In this document: in pieces, positions 28,260-36,559 of the stretch
How positions within the stretch are numbered: position 1 is the first letter of the stretch
How the letters are laid out: the number at the start of each line of letters is the position of its first letter
DNA from: Nocardia asteroides
GTDB taxonomy: Bacteria; Actinomycetota; Actinomycetes; Mycobacteriales; Mycobacteriaceae
Direction of reading: 5' to 3'
Length of the DNA stretch: 64,000 nucleotides
Assembly: GCF_021183625.1 (NCBI RefSeq)
Contig: NZ_CP089214.1
Span: forward strand, 4,712,001 to 4,776,000
Made by a program: the position numbers and the translations under genes
The notes under the pieces: generated by a model
Told to the model about the DNA's origin: nothing
Seen by the model: only the letters and a program-made list of their open reading frames with translations
Database searches by the model: none

Positions 28260-28736
28260 TCAGCGCGGCGTCACCCAGGTGGTGATGTCGGCGTGCACCA
28301 CCTCGACCCCGTTCGCGTCGTAGATCGAGACCGGCACCACGACCTCGGCCCCCTCGGTGATCGCCGCGAAGTCAGGCATCGAGGTCAGCTCGGCGACGGC
28401 GCGCAGCCCGGTCTCCGCCTTGGCCAGGTACTCGACCGTCATCTTCTTGGGGATCCAGCGGTGCGTGGTCGGCACCGTCGCCTCGCTCAGCATCCCCATC
28501 GCCACCTCGGCGAGGTTGCAGGCCGCGATGGCGTGGAAGGTGCCGATGTGGTTCCTGATCCCGAACCACTTGGGCGAGGTCACCTCGCACACCCCCGGCT
28601 CCAGCCGCACCACCGTGGGCAGCACGGTGCCGAAGTACGGCACCCGCGCCACCATCCCCAGCGAGAACAGCGCGTGCCCGACCCGGTTGTCCGGGAGCTT
28701 CTTCCACCCGCGGTAGGTGGTGGTCAGGTTGGTCAT
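28260..28736 (-). CDS. Hotdog-fold protein, DUF4442/thioesterase-like
   Basis: 158 aa. The pattern KWFGIRNHIGTFHAIAACNLAEVAMGMLSEA is typical of DUF4442, a PaaI-like hotdog family related to acyl-CoA thioesterases; RWIPKKMTVEYLAKAETGLRAVAEL continues the fold. The start at 28736 begins the family-like sequence. A 16-bp inverted repeat sits 10 bp upstream, suggesting regulation by a TetR-type protein. Substrate unknown. Confidence 0.85.
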   Translation of the reverse strand: MTNLTTTYRGWKKLPDNRVGHALFSLGMVARVPYFGTVLPTVVRLEPGVCEVTSPKWFGIRNHIGTFHAIAACNLAEVAMGMLSEATVPTTHRWIPKKMTVEYLAKAETGLRAVAELTSMPDFAAITEGAEVVVPVSIYDANGVEVVHADITTWVTPR

Positions 28737-28745
28737 GCGCAGTAT

Positions 28746-28761
28746 CTTACTTGCTAGTAAG
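28746..28761. promoter_or_regulatory. Inverted repeat CTTACT-N4-AGTAAG, candidate operator
   Basis: CTTACTTGCTAGTAAG lies 10 bp upstream of the hotdog-protein start, overlapping where its promoter or leader should be. The size and symmetry fit a TetR-family operator; no cognate regulator gene is adjacent. Confidence 0.5.
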
Positions 28762-28793
28762 TTCTGTCGTGCCGAATGCGGATCAGGGGCGAT

Positions 28794-28823
28794 TTGAAGT
28801 CGCTCCCGTCCCTCGTGCATACT
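28794..28823 (+). promoter_or_regulatory. Probable promoter of the S10 operon
   Basis: TTGAAG (28794-28799) and CATACT (28818-28823) with an 18-bp spacer resemble a housekeeping sigma promoter. Transcription from here would give a leader of about 335 nt before rpsJ. Confidence 0.45.
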
Positions 28824-29165
28824 GTTCGGGTTGCCTTGCACCGGCTCGTGCCCTCGTGGCGCCCCGGGTGAGGCGAGCAGAACCTCGTGCATCTCATCGG
28901 GAGACCGGTGTGGGTGCGTCCGGGACGTCGTTCCGAGGCCGTGATGAGTTTTCGATCCGGGGCCGAAGAATGAGCGGAATGGCGACACGCCCGACCGCGT
29001 GGACCGGAGAACCATGACAGATGAACAGCGGCGAGTGACCGGGAACGTCTCCGGTCGTGGTCTCACTCTGAGGCGTCTTTCGTGTGTTCGGGCTGTGCAA
29101 ATCGAGGTGGTGCGGAAGCCCGGCTTCCGTAACCACGAAGGAAAGCGGAGAAAAGGACACTTAGC
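28824..29165 (+). other. S10 operon leader region, no protein gene supported
   Basis: About 340 bp between the probable promoter and rpsJ. Short reading frames here lack a convincing ribosome-binding site or family match. A long leader upstream of a ribosomal operon is a likely place for regulation, but no known leader motif was recognised. Confidence 0.4.
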
Positions 29166-29471
29166 GTGGCGGGACAAAAGATCCGCATCAGGCTGAAGGC
29201 CTATGACCACGAGGCGATCGACGCGTCCGCGCGCAAGATCGTCGAGACGGTGACCCGCACCGGGGCCCGCGTGGTCGGCCCGGTGCCGTTGCCGACCGAG
29301 AAGAACGTGTACTGCGTCATTCGTTCGCCGCACAAGTACAAGGACTCGCGCGAGCACTTCGAGATGCGTACGCACAAGCGTCTGATCGACATCCTCGACC
29401 CGACGCCGAAGACGGTCGACGCGCTCATGCGCATCGATCTGCCGGCCAGCGTCGACGTCAATATCCAGTGA
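29166..29471 (+). CDS. rpsJ: 30S ribosomal protein S10
   Basis: 101 aa, GTG start, full length for the family. Unmistakable sequence: QKIRIRLKAYDHEAIDASA at the start, then GPVPLPTEK and SPHKYKDSREHFEMRTHKR. S10 is part of the small-subunit head and also of the NusB-NusE antitermination complex. First gene of the S10 operon; its stop region overlaps an alternative GTG start of rplC. Confidence 0.99.
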   Translation: MAGQKIRIRLKAYDHEAIDASARKIVETVTRTGARVVGPVPLPTEKNVYCVIRSPHKYKDSREHFEMRTHKRLIDILDPTPKTVDALMRIDLPASVDVNIQ

Positions 29472-29485
29472 CGGGGACCGCAGAC

Positions 29486-30151
29486 ATGACTGACAACAAG
29501 AATCGGCCTGCCGCAGGCATCCTGGGCACCAAGCTCGGCATGACGCAGGTTTTCGACGAGAAGAACCGCGTCGTCCCGGTGACCGTCGTCAAGGCAGGCC
29601 CGAACGTCGTGACCCAGATCCGCACGGTCGAGCGCGACGGCTACAGCGCCGTCCAGGTCGCCTTCGGCGCCATCGACCCGCGGAAGGTGAACAAGCCGAC
29701 CTCCGGCCAGTTCGCGAAGGCGGGCGTGACCCCGCGCCGCCACGTCGCCGAGATCCGCGTCGCCGATGCCTCCACCTTCGAGGTGGGCCAGGAGATCAGC
29801 GCCGAGGCGTTCGGCGAGGGCAGCTACGTCGACGTCACCGGCACCAGCAAGGGCAAGGGCTTCGCGGGCACCATGAAGCGGCACGGCTTCAGCGGCCAGG
29901 GCGCCTCGCACGGCGCCCAGGCGGTGCACCGGCGCCCCGGCTCGATCGGTGGCTGCGCCACCCCGGGCCGCGTCTTCAAGGGCATGCGGATGTCGGGCCG
30001 GATGGGCAACGACCGCGTGACCACCCAGAACCTCTCGGTGCACAAGGTGGACGCGGAGAACGGCCTGCTGCTGATCAAGGGCGCGATCCCGGGGCGCAAG
30101 GGCAGCGTCGTGATCGTCAAGAGTGCCGTGAAGGGTGGTGCGCACGCATGA
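29486..30151 (+). CDS. rplC: 50S ribosomal protein L3
   Basis: 221 aa from the ATG at 29486 (MTDNKNRPAAGILGTKLGM), which matches the usual start of actinobacterial L3; a GTG at 29468 overlapping rpsJ would add six residues. Conserved centre: GTSKGKGFAGTMKRHGFSGQ and RRPGSIGGCATPGRVFKGMRM, the loop that reaches the peptidyl-transferase centre. Overlaps rplD by 4 nt. Confidence 0.98.
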   Translation: MTDNKNRPAAGILGTKLGMTQVFDEKNRVVPVTVVKAGPNVVTQIRTVERDGYSAVQVAFGAIDPRKVNKPTSGQFAKAGVTPRRHVAEIRVADASTFEVGQEISAEAFGEGSYVDVTGTSKGKGFAGTMKRHGFSGQGASHGAQAVHRRPGSIGGCATPGRVFKGMRMSGRMGNDRVTTQNLSVHKVDAENGLLLIKGAIPGRKGSVVIVKSAVKGGAHA

Positions 30152-30843
30152 GCGTGGACACTGGAAAAGTCGACACAGCAAAGAAGTCCGTTTCCTTGAC
30201 GCTGGACGTGAAGGAGCTCGGTGGCAAGACCAATGGGACCGTCGATCTCCCCGCCGAGATCTTCGACGTCCCCGCCAACATCGCGCTGATGCACCAGGTG
30301 GTGAACGCCCAGCTCGCGGCGGCCCGCCAGGGCACGCACGCCACCAAGACCCGCGGCGACGTCCGCGGCGGTGGCAAGAAGCCGTACCGGCAGAAGGGCA
30401 CCGGCCGCGCCCGTCAGGGCTCGACCCGTGCGCCGCAGTTCGCCGGCGGTGGCGTCGTGCACGGCCCGCAGCCGCGCGACTACAGCCAGCGCACCCCGAA
30501 GAAGATGAAGGCCGCCGCCCTGCGCAGCGCCCTCTCCGATCGGGCGCGCAACGAGCGCATCCACGTGATCACCGAACTGGTGGCCGGGCAGGCCCCGTCC
30601 ACCAAGGCCGCGAAGACCTTCCTCGCCGAGCTCTCGGAGCGGAAGAAGTTCCTGGTCGTCGTCGGTCGCGAGGACGTCGCCGCGTGGAAGAGCGTGGCGA
30701 ACCTGCAGCACGTGCTGCCGATCGCGCCGGACCAGCTGAACACCTACGACGTGCTGAACAGCGACGAAGTGGTGTTCTCGGTCGAGGCACTGAACGCCTT
30801 CGTGCACGGTCCGGCCGAGTCGGCCCAGGAGGAGAGCAAGTGA
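30148..30843 (+). CDS. rplD: 50S ribosomal protein L4
   Basis: 231 aa. The exit-tunnel loop is conserved (TKTRGDVRGGGKKPYRQKGTGRARQGSTRAPQF). The N-terminal ~12 residues before the conserved beta strand are slightly longer than in E. coli L4, as usual in actinobacteria. In E. coli L4 also represses its own operon; that is not established here. ATGA overlap with rplC. Confidence 0.98.
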   Translation: MSVDTGKVDTAKKSVSLTLDVKELGGKTNGTVDLPAEIFDVPANIALMHQVVNAQLAAARQGTHATKTRGDVRGGGKKPYRQKGTGRARQGSTRAPQFAGGGVVHGPQPRDYSQRTPKKMKAAALRSALSDRARNERIHVITELVAGQAPSTKAAKTFLAELSERKKFLVVVGREDVAAWKSVANLQHVLPIAPDQLNTYDVLNSDEVVFSVEALNAFVHGPAESAQEESK

Positions 30844-31145
30844 CCACCATCGCCGACCCCCGCGACATTTTGCTGGCGCCGGTCATCTCGGAGAAGTCCT
30901 ACGGTCTGATCGAAGAGGGCACCTACACCTTCATCGTGCACCCGGACTCCAACAAGACGCAGATCAAGATCGCTGTCGAGAAGGTCTTCGGCGTCACGGT
31001 GACCAGCGTCAACACCGCCAACCGTCAGGGCAAGCGCAAGCGGACTCGCTTCGGTTACGGCAAGCGCAAGAACACCAAGCGCGCGCTCGTGACCCTCTCG
31101 GCCGACAGCAAGCCCATCGAGATCTTCGGAGGCCCGGTCGCGTAA
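30840..31145 (+). CDS. rplW: 50S ribosomal protein L23
   Basis: 101 aa, GTG start overlapping the rplD stop. Typical segments: DILLAPVISEKSYGLIEEGTYTF, VEKVFGVTVTSVNT and RKRTRFGYGKRKNTKRALVTL. L23 sits at the tunnel exit and docks trigger factor and the signal recognition particle. Confidence 0.98.
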   Translation: MTTIADPRDILLAPVISEKSYGLIEEGTYTFIVHPDSNKTQIKIAVEKVFGVTVTSVNTANRQGKRKRTRFGYGKRKNTKRALVTLSADSKPIEIFGGPVA

Positions 31146-31178
31146 GCGGGCGGGAATCCAGAAAGTAGAGAAGAACTC

Positions 31179-32015
31179 ATGGCTATTCGCAAATACAAGC
31201 CGACCACCCCGGGTCGCCGCGGCTCCTCGGTCTCGGATTTCGCCGAGATCACCCGCTCGACCCCGGAGAAGTCGCTGCTGCGCCCGCTGTCCAAGAGCGG
31301 TGGCCGCAACGCGCACGGCCGGATCACCACCCGGCACCGCGGCGGCGGCCACAAGCGCGCCTACCGCGTGATCGATTTCCGTCGCCTCGACAAGGACGGC
31401 ATCCCGGCCAAGGTCGCGCACATCGAGTACGACCCGAACCGGACCGCCAACATCGCCCTCCTGCACTTCCTGGACGGCGAGAAGCGCTACATCATCGCCC
31501 CCAAGGGCATCGCGCAGGGCAGCCCGATCGAGTCCGGCCCGACCGCCGACATCAAGCCGGGTAACAACCTGCCGCTGCGCAGCATCCCGACCGGTACCAC
31601 GATCCACGCGGTCGAGCTCCGCCCGGGCGGCGGCGCCAAGCTGGCCCGCGCGGCCGGCATGAGCATCCAGCTGCTCGGTAAGGAAGGCGCCTACGCCGTC
31701 CTGCGTATGCCCTCCGGCGAGATTCGCCGCGTCGACGTGCGCTGCCGCGCCACCATCGGCGAGGTCGGCAACGCCGAGCAGTCGAACATCAACTGGGGCA
31801 AGGCAGGCCGCATGCGCTGGAAGGGCCGCAGGCCCACGGTGCGTGGTGTCGTCATGAACCCGGTCGACCACCCGCACGGCGGTGGTGAGGGCAAGACCTC
31901 CGGTGGCCGCCACCCGGTCTCGCCGTGGGGTCAGCCGGAAGGCCGCACCCGCAAGCCGAACCGCCCGAGCGACAAGCTCATCGTCCGCCGCCGCCGCACC
32001 GGCAAGAAGCGCTAA
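31179..32015 (+). CDS. rplB: 50S ribosomal protein L2
   Basis: 278 aa, full length. Conserved throughout: IRKYKPTTPGRR at the start, and the C-terminal MNPVDHPHGGGEGKTSGG with the histidine important for peptidyl transfer. It binds 23S rRNA near the catalytic centre. A 33-bp gap with AAGTAGAGAAG precedes it. Confidence 0.99.
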   Translation: MAIRKYKPTTPGRRGSSVSDFAEITRSTPEKSLLRPLSKSGGRNAHGRITTRHRGGGHKRAYRVIDFRRLDKDGIPAKVAHIEYDPNRTANIALLHFLDGEKRYIIAPKGIAQGSPIESGPTADIKPGNNLPLRSIPTGTTIHAVELRPGGGAKLARAAGMSIQLLGKEGAYAVLRMPSGEIRRVDVRCRATIGEVGNAEQSNINWGKAGRMRWKGRRPTVRGVVMNPVDHPHGGGEGKTSGGRHPVSPWGQPEGRTRKPNRPSDKLIVRRRRTGKKR

Positions 32016-32029
32016 GGAGGAGGTAAGAA

Positions 32030-32311
32030 ATGCCACGCAGCCTCAAAAAGGGCCCGTTCGTCGACGACCACCTCCAGAACAAGGTGGACGTGCAGAACGA
32101 CAAGGGCACGAAGCAGGTCATCAAGACCTGGTCGCGTCGCTCCACCATCACCCCCGATTTCATCGGCCACACCTTCGCCGTCCACGACGGCCGCAAGCAT
32201 GTGCCGGTGTTCGTGTCCGAGAACATGGTCGGGCACAAGCTGGGTGAGTTCGCGCCGACCAGGACGTTCAGGAGCCACGTCAAGGACGACCGGAAGAGCA
32301 AGCGGCGATGA
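32030..32311 (+). CDS. rpsS: 30S ribosomal protein S19
   Basis: 93 aa, start behind AAGGAGGT, an almost perfect ribosome-binding site. MPRSLKKGPFVDDHL, TWSRRSTITPDFIGHTFAVHDG and GHKLGEFAPTRTFRSH are diagnostic. It forms a complex with S13 on 16S rRNA in the subunit head. Overlaps rplV by 4 nt. Confidence 0.99.
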   Translation: MPRSLKKGPFVDDHLQNKVDVQNDKGTKQVIKTWSRRSTITPDFIGHTFAVHDGRKHVPVFVSENMVGHKLGEFAPTRTFRSHVKDDRKSKRR

Positions 32312-32712
32312 GCACTGAGACGCAGACCCCGACGACCGCTCGGGCGACCGCGAAGTTCGTGCGGGTCACCCCGATGAAGGCGCGCCGCGTCGTGGACCTG
32401 GTCCGCGGCAAGCGGGTCGAGGACGCACTGGCGATCCTGAAGTTCGCGCCGCAGGCCGCGAGCGAGCCGGTGGCCAAGGTCGTGGCGAGTGCCGCGGCGA
32501 ACGCCGAGAACAACCTCGGCCTCAACCCCGCGACGCTGGTCATCTCCACGGCCTACGTCGACGAGGGAGCCACGCTGAAGCGTTTCCAGCCGCGGGCCCA
32601 GGGCCGCGCGTTCCGGATCCGCAAGCGCACGAGCCACATCACCATCGAGGTCGAGAGCGTGCAGAGCCTTGCTTCCGCCCCTCGTAGCCGCCGGAAGGGA
32701 GGGGCGAAGTAA
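32308..32712 (+). CDS. rplV: 50S ribosomal protein L22
   Basis: 134 aa. Conserved features include VRVTPMKARRVVDLVRGK, the tunnel-lining loop region VDEGATLKRFQPRAQGRAFRI and RTSHITIEVE. Its loop narrows the exit tunnel together with L4, where macrolide-resistance mutations arise in other bacteria. Immediately followed by rpsC. Confidence 0.99.
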   Translation: MSTETQTPTTARATAKFVRVTPMKARRVVDLVRGKRVEDALAILKFAPQAASEPVAKVVASAAANAENNLGLNPATLVISTAYVDEGATLKRFQPRAQGRAFRIRKRTSHITIEVESVQSLASAPRSRRKGGAK

Positions 32713-33513
32713 ATGGGACAGAAAATCAACCCCCACGGCTTCCGTCTCGGTATCACTACCGACTGGAAGTCCCGCTGGTACGCCGACAAGCAGTACGCGG
32801 ATTACGTCAAGGAAGACGTCGCGATCCGCAAGTTGCTGGCGACCGGCATGGAGCGTGCCGGCATCTCGAAGGTCGAGATCGAGCGCACCCGTGATCGCGT
32901 CCGGGTGGATATCCACACCGCGCGTCCGGGCATCGTGATCGGCCGCCGCGGCGCCGAAGCCGACCGCATCCGTGCCGCGCTGGAGAAGCTCACCAAGAAG
33001 CAGGTGCAGCTGAACATCCTCGAGGTCAAGAACCCCGAATCGGATGCCCAGCTCGTCGCCCAGGGCGTGGCCGAGCAGCTCTCCAACCGCGTGGCGTTCC
33101 GGCGCGCGATGCGCAAGGCCATCCAGTCGGCCATGCGTTCGCCGAACGTCAAGGGCATCCGCGTGCAGTGCTCGGGCCGCCTCGGTGGCGCCGAGATGTC
33201 GCGCTCGGAGTTCTACCGCGAGGGGCGGGTGCCGCTGCACACGCTGCGTGCCGACATCGATTACGGCCTCTACGAGGCCAAGACCACCTTCGGTCGCATC
33301 GGTGTGAAGGTCTGGATCTACAAGGGCGACATCGTCGGTGGCAAGCGCGAGCTGTCCGCCGCCGCTGCCGCGCCGGAGCGTCCGCGTCGTGAGCGGCCCA
33401 GCCGCCCGCGCCGGTCCGGGTCCGCCGGTACCACCGCGACCAGCACCGAGGCCGGACGTGCCGCGACCGCTACGGCGGTCGCCGACGCTCCGGCGGAAAC
33501 TCAGGAGGGCTGA
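32713..33513 (+). CDS. rpsC: 30S ribosomal protein S3
   Basis: 266 aa. Starts MGQKINPHGFRLGIT; contains the KH-domain motif RPGIVIGRRGAEADRIR and the C-terminal core GRLGGAEMSRSEFYREGRVPLHTLRADIDYG. The last ~55 residues are an Ala/Arg/Thr-rich actinobacterial extension. S3 lines the mRNA entry channel. Confidence 0.99.
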   Translation: MGQKINPHGFRLGITTDWKSRWYADKQYADYVKEDVAIRKLLATGMERAGISKVEIERTRDRVRVDIHTARPGIVIGRRGAEADRIRAALEKLTKKQVQLNILEVKNPESDAQLVAQGVAEQLSNRVAFRRAMRKAIQSAMRSPNVKGIRVQCSGRLGGAEMSRSEFYREGRVPLHTLRADIDYGLYEAKTTFGRIGVKVWIYKGDIVGGKRELSAAAAAPERPRRERPSRPRRSGSAGTTATSTEAGRAATATAVADAPAETQEG

Positions 33514-33516
33514 CGC

Positions 33517-33933
33517 ATGCTGATGCCTCGCAAGGTCAAATTCCGCAAGCAGCACCACCCGGGCCGCAGCGGAATGGCGAAGGGCGGCACCGCCGTCACC
33601 TTCGGTGACTTCGGCATCCAGGCACTCGAGCCGGCCTACGTCACCAACCGGCAGATCGAGTCGGCGCGTATCGCGATGACCCGCCACATCAAGCGTGGCG
33701 GCAAGATCTGGATCAACATCTACCCGGATCGCCCGCTCACCAAGAAGCCCGCCGAGACCCGCATGGGTTCCGGCAAGGGTTCGCCCGAGTGGTGGATCGC
33801 GAACATCAAGCCCGGCCGCGTGATGTTCGAGATGAGTTTCCCCAACGAGGAGATCGCTCGCGAGGCCCTGCGCCGCGCGATGCACAAGCTCCCCATGAAG
33901 TGCAGGATCGTGACCAGGGAGGAGCAGTTCTGA
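33517..33933 (+). CDS. rplP: 50S ribosomal protein L16
   Basis: 138 aa, normal length. MLMPRKVKFRKQHHPGRSG at the start and GKGSPEWWIANIKPGRVMFEM are characteristic. It helps tRNA placement at the A site. Ends in TGATG, shared with the rpmC start. Confidence 0.99.
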   Translation: MLMPRKVKFRKQHHPGRSGMAKGGTAVTFGDFGIQALEPAYVTNRQIESARIAMTRHIKRGGKIWINIYPDRPLTKKPAETRMGSGKGSPEWWIANIKPGRVMFEMSFPNEEIAREALRRAMHKLPMKCRIVTREEQF

Positions 33934-34172
33934 TGGCTACCGGAACACCGGCCGCAGAGCTCCGCGAGCTCACCGAGGACGAGCTCGTCGCCCGCCTGCG
34001 TGAGTCGAAGGAAGAGCTGTTCAACCTGCGTTTCCAGATGGCGACGGGTCAGCTCGATAACAACCGTCGCCTGCGCGTCGTCCGTCACGAGATCGCGCGC
34101 ATCTACACGGTCATGCGTGAGCGCGAGCTCGGTCTGGCCACCGGACCCGCTGGCAAGGGAGATGCGGCATGA
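33933..34172 (+). CDS. rpmC: 50S ribosomal protein L29
   Basis: 79 aa. The two-helix core is plain (LRELTEDELVARLRESKEEL, FQMATGQLDNNRRLRVVRHEIARIYTVMRE). It binds at the tunnel exit next to L23. Start codon overlaps the rplP stop; overlaps rpsQ by 4 nt. Confidence 0.98.
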   Translation: MATGTPAAELRELTEDELVARLRESKEELFNLRFQMATGQLDNNRRLRVVRHEIARIYTVMRERELGLATGPAGKGDAA

Positions 34173-34444
34173 GCGAAGAAGTGACCACCGAAGAGCGCAA
34201 CTCGCGCAAGATCCGGACCGGCTACGTCGTCTCGGACAAGATGAACAAGACGATCGTCGTCGAGCTGGAAGACCGGCACCGGCACAAGCTGTACGGCAAG
34301 ATCATTCGCACCACCTCCAAGGTGAAGGCGCATGACGAGACCGAGTCCGCGAACGTCGGCGACCGCGTGCAGCTGATGGAGACCCGTCCGCTGTCCGCCA
34401 CCAAGCGCTGGCGTCTGGTCGAGGTGCTGGAGCGGGCCAAGTAG
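34169..34444 (+). CDS. rpsQ: 30S ribosomal protein S17
   Basis: 91 aa. GYVVSDKMNKTIVVELEDR and an OB-fold core with KVKAHDE, then TRPLSATKRWRLVEVLERAK. It binds 16S rRNA early in assembly. Last gene of the operon, followed 23 bp later by a strong terminator; the rest of the ribosomal set (rplN onward) is not in the window. Confidence 0.98.
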   Translation: MSEEVTTEERNSRKIRTGYVVSDKMNKTIVVELEDRHRHKLYGKIIRTTSKVKAHDETESANVGDRVQLMETRPLSATKRWRLVEVLERAK

Positions 34445-34467
34445 GTCCTGCTTTCGCACGGTCAGAG

Positions 34468-34499
34468 AAAGGGCCGCTTCCTCCGGGAAGCGGCCCTTT
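34468..34499 (+). terminator. Intrinsic terminator of the S10 operon
   Basis: 14-bp arms 34468-34481 and 34486-34499, loop TCCG, with an A-run on the 5' side and a T-run on the 3' side. It also ends the convergent DUF2637-type gene, whose stop is 10 bp further. Confidence 0.93.
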
Positions 34500-34509
34500 T
34501 GTTTTCGTT

Positions 34510-36438
34510 CTAGCTGGTCATTGCGTAGGTGCGGCTGAGTTTGTGGGCCGCCTGCATGGCCTGGTCGACGACCGAGCGGGGGAGGCCCATTTCGGCGCCG
34601 ATGCTGGCGGCGCTGCGGGAGCGGTCGGCCATCTCCAGGATTTCGGCGAGCTGTTCGACGGGGACCTTCGACCAGCCGCGGGCGACGATCGTCTTCGCGG
34701 CGGCCCAGGCGCCTGCCTCGTCGGATTCCATGACGGGGTCGTGGTCGGGGAGGGCGGGTTCCGGCTCGCTCGGGGTGAGGGCGGAGGTCAGTTCCTTCAG
34801 TTCGGGCTGGGCCGGGGCTTTGGCTTCGGGTTCCGCTTCGGTGAAAGGCAGGGGTTCCTGCTGCGGCGGCTCGGGAGCGGTGACGGCGCGGAGGTGGATG
34901 CGGGGGGTCGCCGGTGGGAGCTGGTCGGGGTCGGTTTGGGCGGCGGGGGTAGCGCTCGGCCGCTCCCGGGGAGGCTCCGGCTGTTCCGCGGCGGCGGGCT
35001 CGATCTCCTCGTGAGAGGGTGGCGGTTCTGCTTCGGCAACGACCGGTGCGGGCTCGGGCGGGCGGGAGTAGGCGGGCTTCTCGTCGTGGGCTGCGGGGAG
35101 CTTGGCATCGTTGCGGGGCAGGCCGCGCTGTGCGTCGGTGGCAGCCGGGTGCGTGGGGCCGTTGTCCGGTGAGGCGGACGGCTGCGGTGGAGTGTGCTCC
35201 TTCGGCGCCGCTGGTGCGGGTTGCGGAGTCGGCTGGTCGGCCTCGGCGATGGAACTCTGCGGTTGCGCTTCTTCGGGCTCGGCAGTCTTCGAGGCCACGA
35301 TCAGCGCGTCGTCGGCGTCCACCTGCGGAACGGCGGGCTGGACAACAGGGTGTGATACGACGACGGCGCCGGTTTCCGCAGTAACCGCGGTATTGTGGGC
35401 CTCGGCCCGCCCGGGGGCCGCGATCTTCTGCGCGGCCGGAGCAGCGGGGGAGCCGGCAACTGCCTCGCTCGGTGCGGCTGCGGACTGGGCAACGGCCCGA
35501 TCCGGAGCCGGGGCAACGGAATCGCTCTCGGGACGAGCAGGCTCGATCCTCGCCTGCTCGAACTCGGCATGCGCCCGAGCAACCAGCTCGGCGAGATCCA
35601 CCTCGCTCTGCGGAGCCGGATACCGCTCGGCGAAGGCATGGGTGCGGGCAGCGGGTGCCTCGACCATGGAATCGATGGGCAGGTCGACCGAGGCATCGTC
35701 GATGAGCTGCGCGTATCGGGCGGCGACCCAGGAGTGCAGCCAGATCACGACGCCGACCATGATCGGGGCAATTGCGAACTCCGCCGCCCGGCCGAGTTCA
35801 CCGGCGGCCAGGTGCGGCCCCGCATTGAGCCCGATGGTGGTCCCGAGCAGTGCGAGTTCCACCAGAATCACCCGCCCGCGGGGCAGCTCCCGCCCCCAGC
35901 GGGCAGCGGTGGTCGCCGTGATCATGATGATGATGATCGGAATCGAGATCATCGCCTCGATGCCGTACGAAAGCCAATACAGCGGGTCGGCCATATTTCC
36001 GCTGGGTACCAAGTTGCGCTGCACGTTGACCCCGGCCCACACCATGCCGAGCACAACGACCGCGATGAGCGCCCGCGACGACCACTCCGCCCGCTGGTAC
36101 AACTGCGCGATTCGCGCGTCCTGCGAAGCCACCCGCCGCCGCGCGGCCAAGGCCTTGCGATGCCAGCGCGCATCGGACTCCTCGGTCCGCCGCAACGCCG
36201 CATCCGCCCGCCGATCCCGCTTCTCGGCATCGAGCTCGTCCTGCACGGCCCGCCGCCGCTGCCCTCGCCGCTGAGCCCGAATCCACTCTGCGAGCTCTCG
36301 CTCAGCCGCGACTTCGCTGTCGGAGAGCACATCGAGCAGGGCATTGTCGTGCTGCAGAGGCAGTTTTCCCCGCGCCGTCGCCACCTGGTGGGCCAGGGCG
36401 TCGATCTCGGCACGGCCGGTCGAGCTGTCGTCGCGCAT
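34510..36438 (-). CDS. DUF2637-type membrane protein
   Basis: 642 aa from the ATG at 36438 (upstream GGAAGG). Residues 1-~115 are charged and helical. About four membrane segments follow, e.g. ALIAVVVLGMVWAGVNV, AMISIPIIIIMITATTAA and FAIAPIMVGVVIWLHSWVAA. Next comes a long Pro/Glu/Ala-rich cytosolic tract (about residues 300-580) and a C-terminal helical domain (VEQLAEILEMADRSRSAASIGAEMGLPRSVV), perhaps DNA-binding. This architecture is that of DUF2637 proteins, which are frequent on actinobacterial plasmids and integrative conjugative elements (SpdB-like). Together with the XRE gene nearby it suggests a mobile-element remnant. Function unknown. Confidence 0.8.
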   Translation of the reverse strand: MRDDSSTGRAEIDALAHQVATARGKLPLQHDNALLDVLSDSEVAAERELAEWIRAQRRGQRRRAVQDELDAEKRDRRADAALRRTEESDARWHRKALAARRRVASQDARIAQLYQRAEWSSRALIAVVVLGMVWAGVNVQRNLVPSGNMADPLYWLSYGIEAMISIPIIIIMITATTAARWGRELPRGRVILVELALLGTTIGLNAGPHLAAGELGRAAEFAIAPIMVGVVIWLHSWVAARYAQLIDDASVDLPIDSMVEAPAARTHAFAERYPAPQSEVDLAELVARAHAEFEQARIEPARPESDSVAPAPDRAVAQSAAAPSEAVAGSPAAPAAQKIAAPGRAEAHNTAVTAETGAVVVSHPVVQPAVPQVDADDALIVASKTAEPEEAQPQSSIAEADQPTPQPAPAAPKEHTPPQPSASPDNGPTHPAATDAQRGLPRNDAKLPAAHDEKPAYSRPPEPAPVVAEAEPPPSHEEIEPAAAEQPEPPRERPSATPAAQTDPDQLPPATPRIHLRAVTAPEPPQQEPLPFTEAEPEAKAPAQPELKELTSALTPSEPEPALPDHDPVMESDEAGAWAAAKTIVARGWSKVPVEQLAEILEMADRSRSAASIGAEMGLPRSVVDQAMQAAHKLSRTYAMTS

Positions 36439-36559
36439 CGCGAGCCTTCCCGGGCCGGGGCCCGGGGACAGCGGCCGCCGATCCGATGGTTCGAACGTAT
36501 GTGTGATCGGTGCGAGGCTAGTCTGTAGTCTGGCTTCGGTCAATGCGGAGCGCGGTGTT

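Noticed and set aside
28751..29196. Short plus-strand frames in the S10 leader
   Set aside because: No ribosome-binding site or recognisable domain; the region fits a leader.
30744..33885. Long minus-strand frames opposite ribosomal genes
   Set aside because: Plus-strand ribosomal proteins are beyond doubt; these are shadows.
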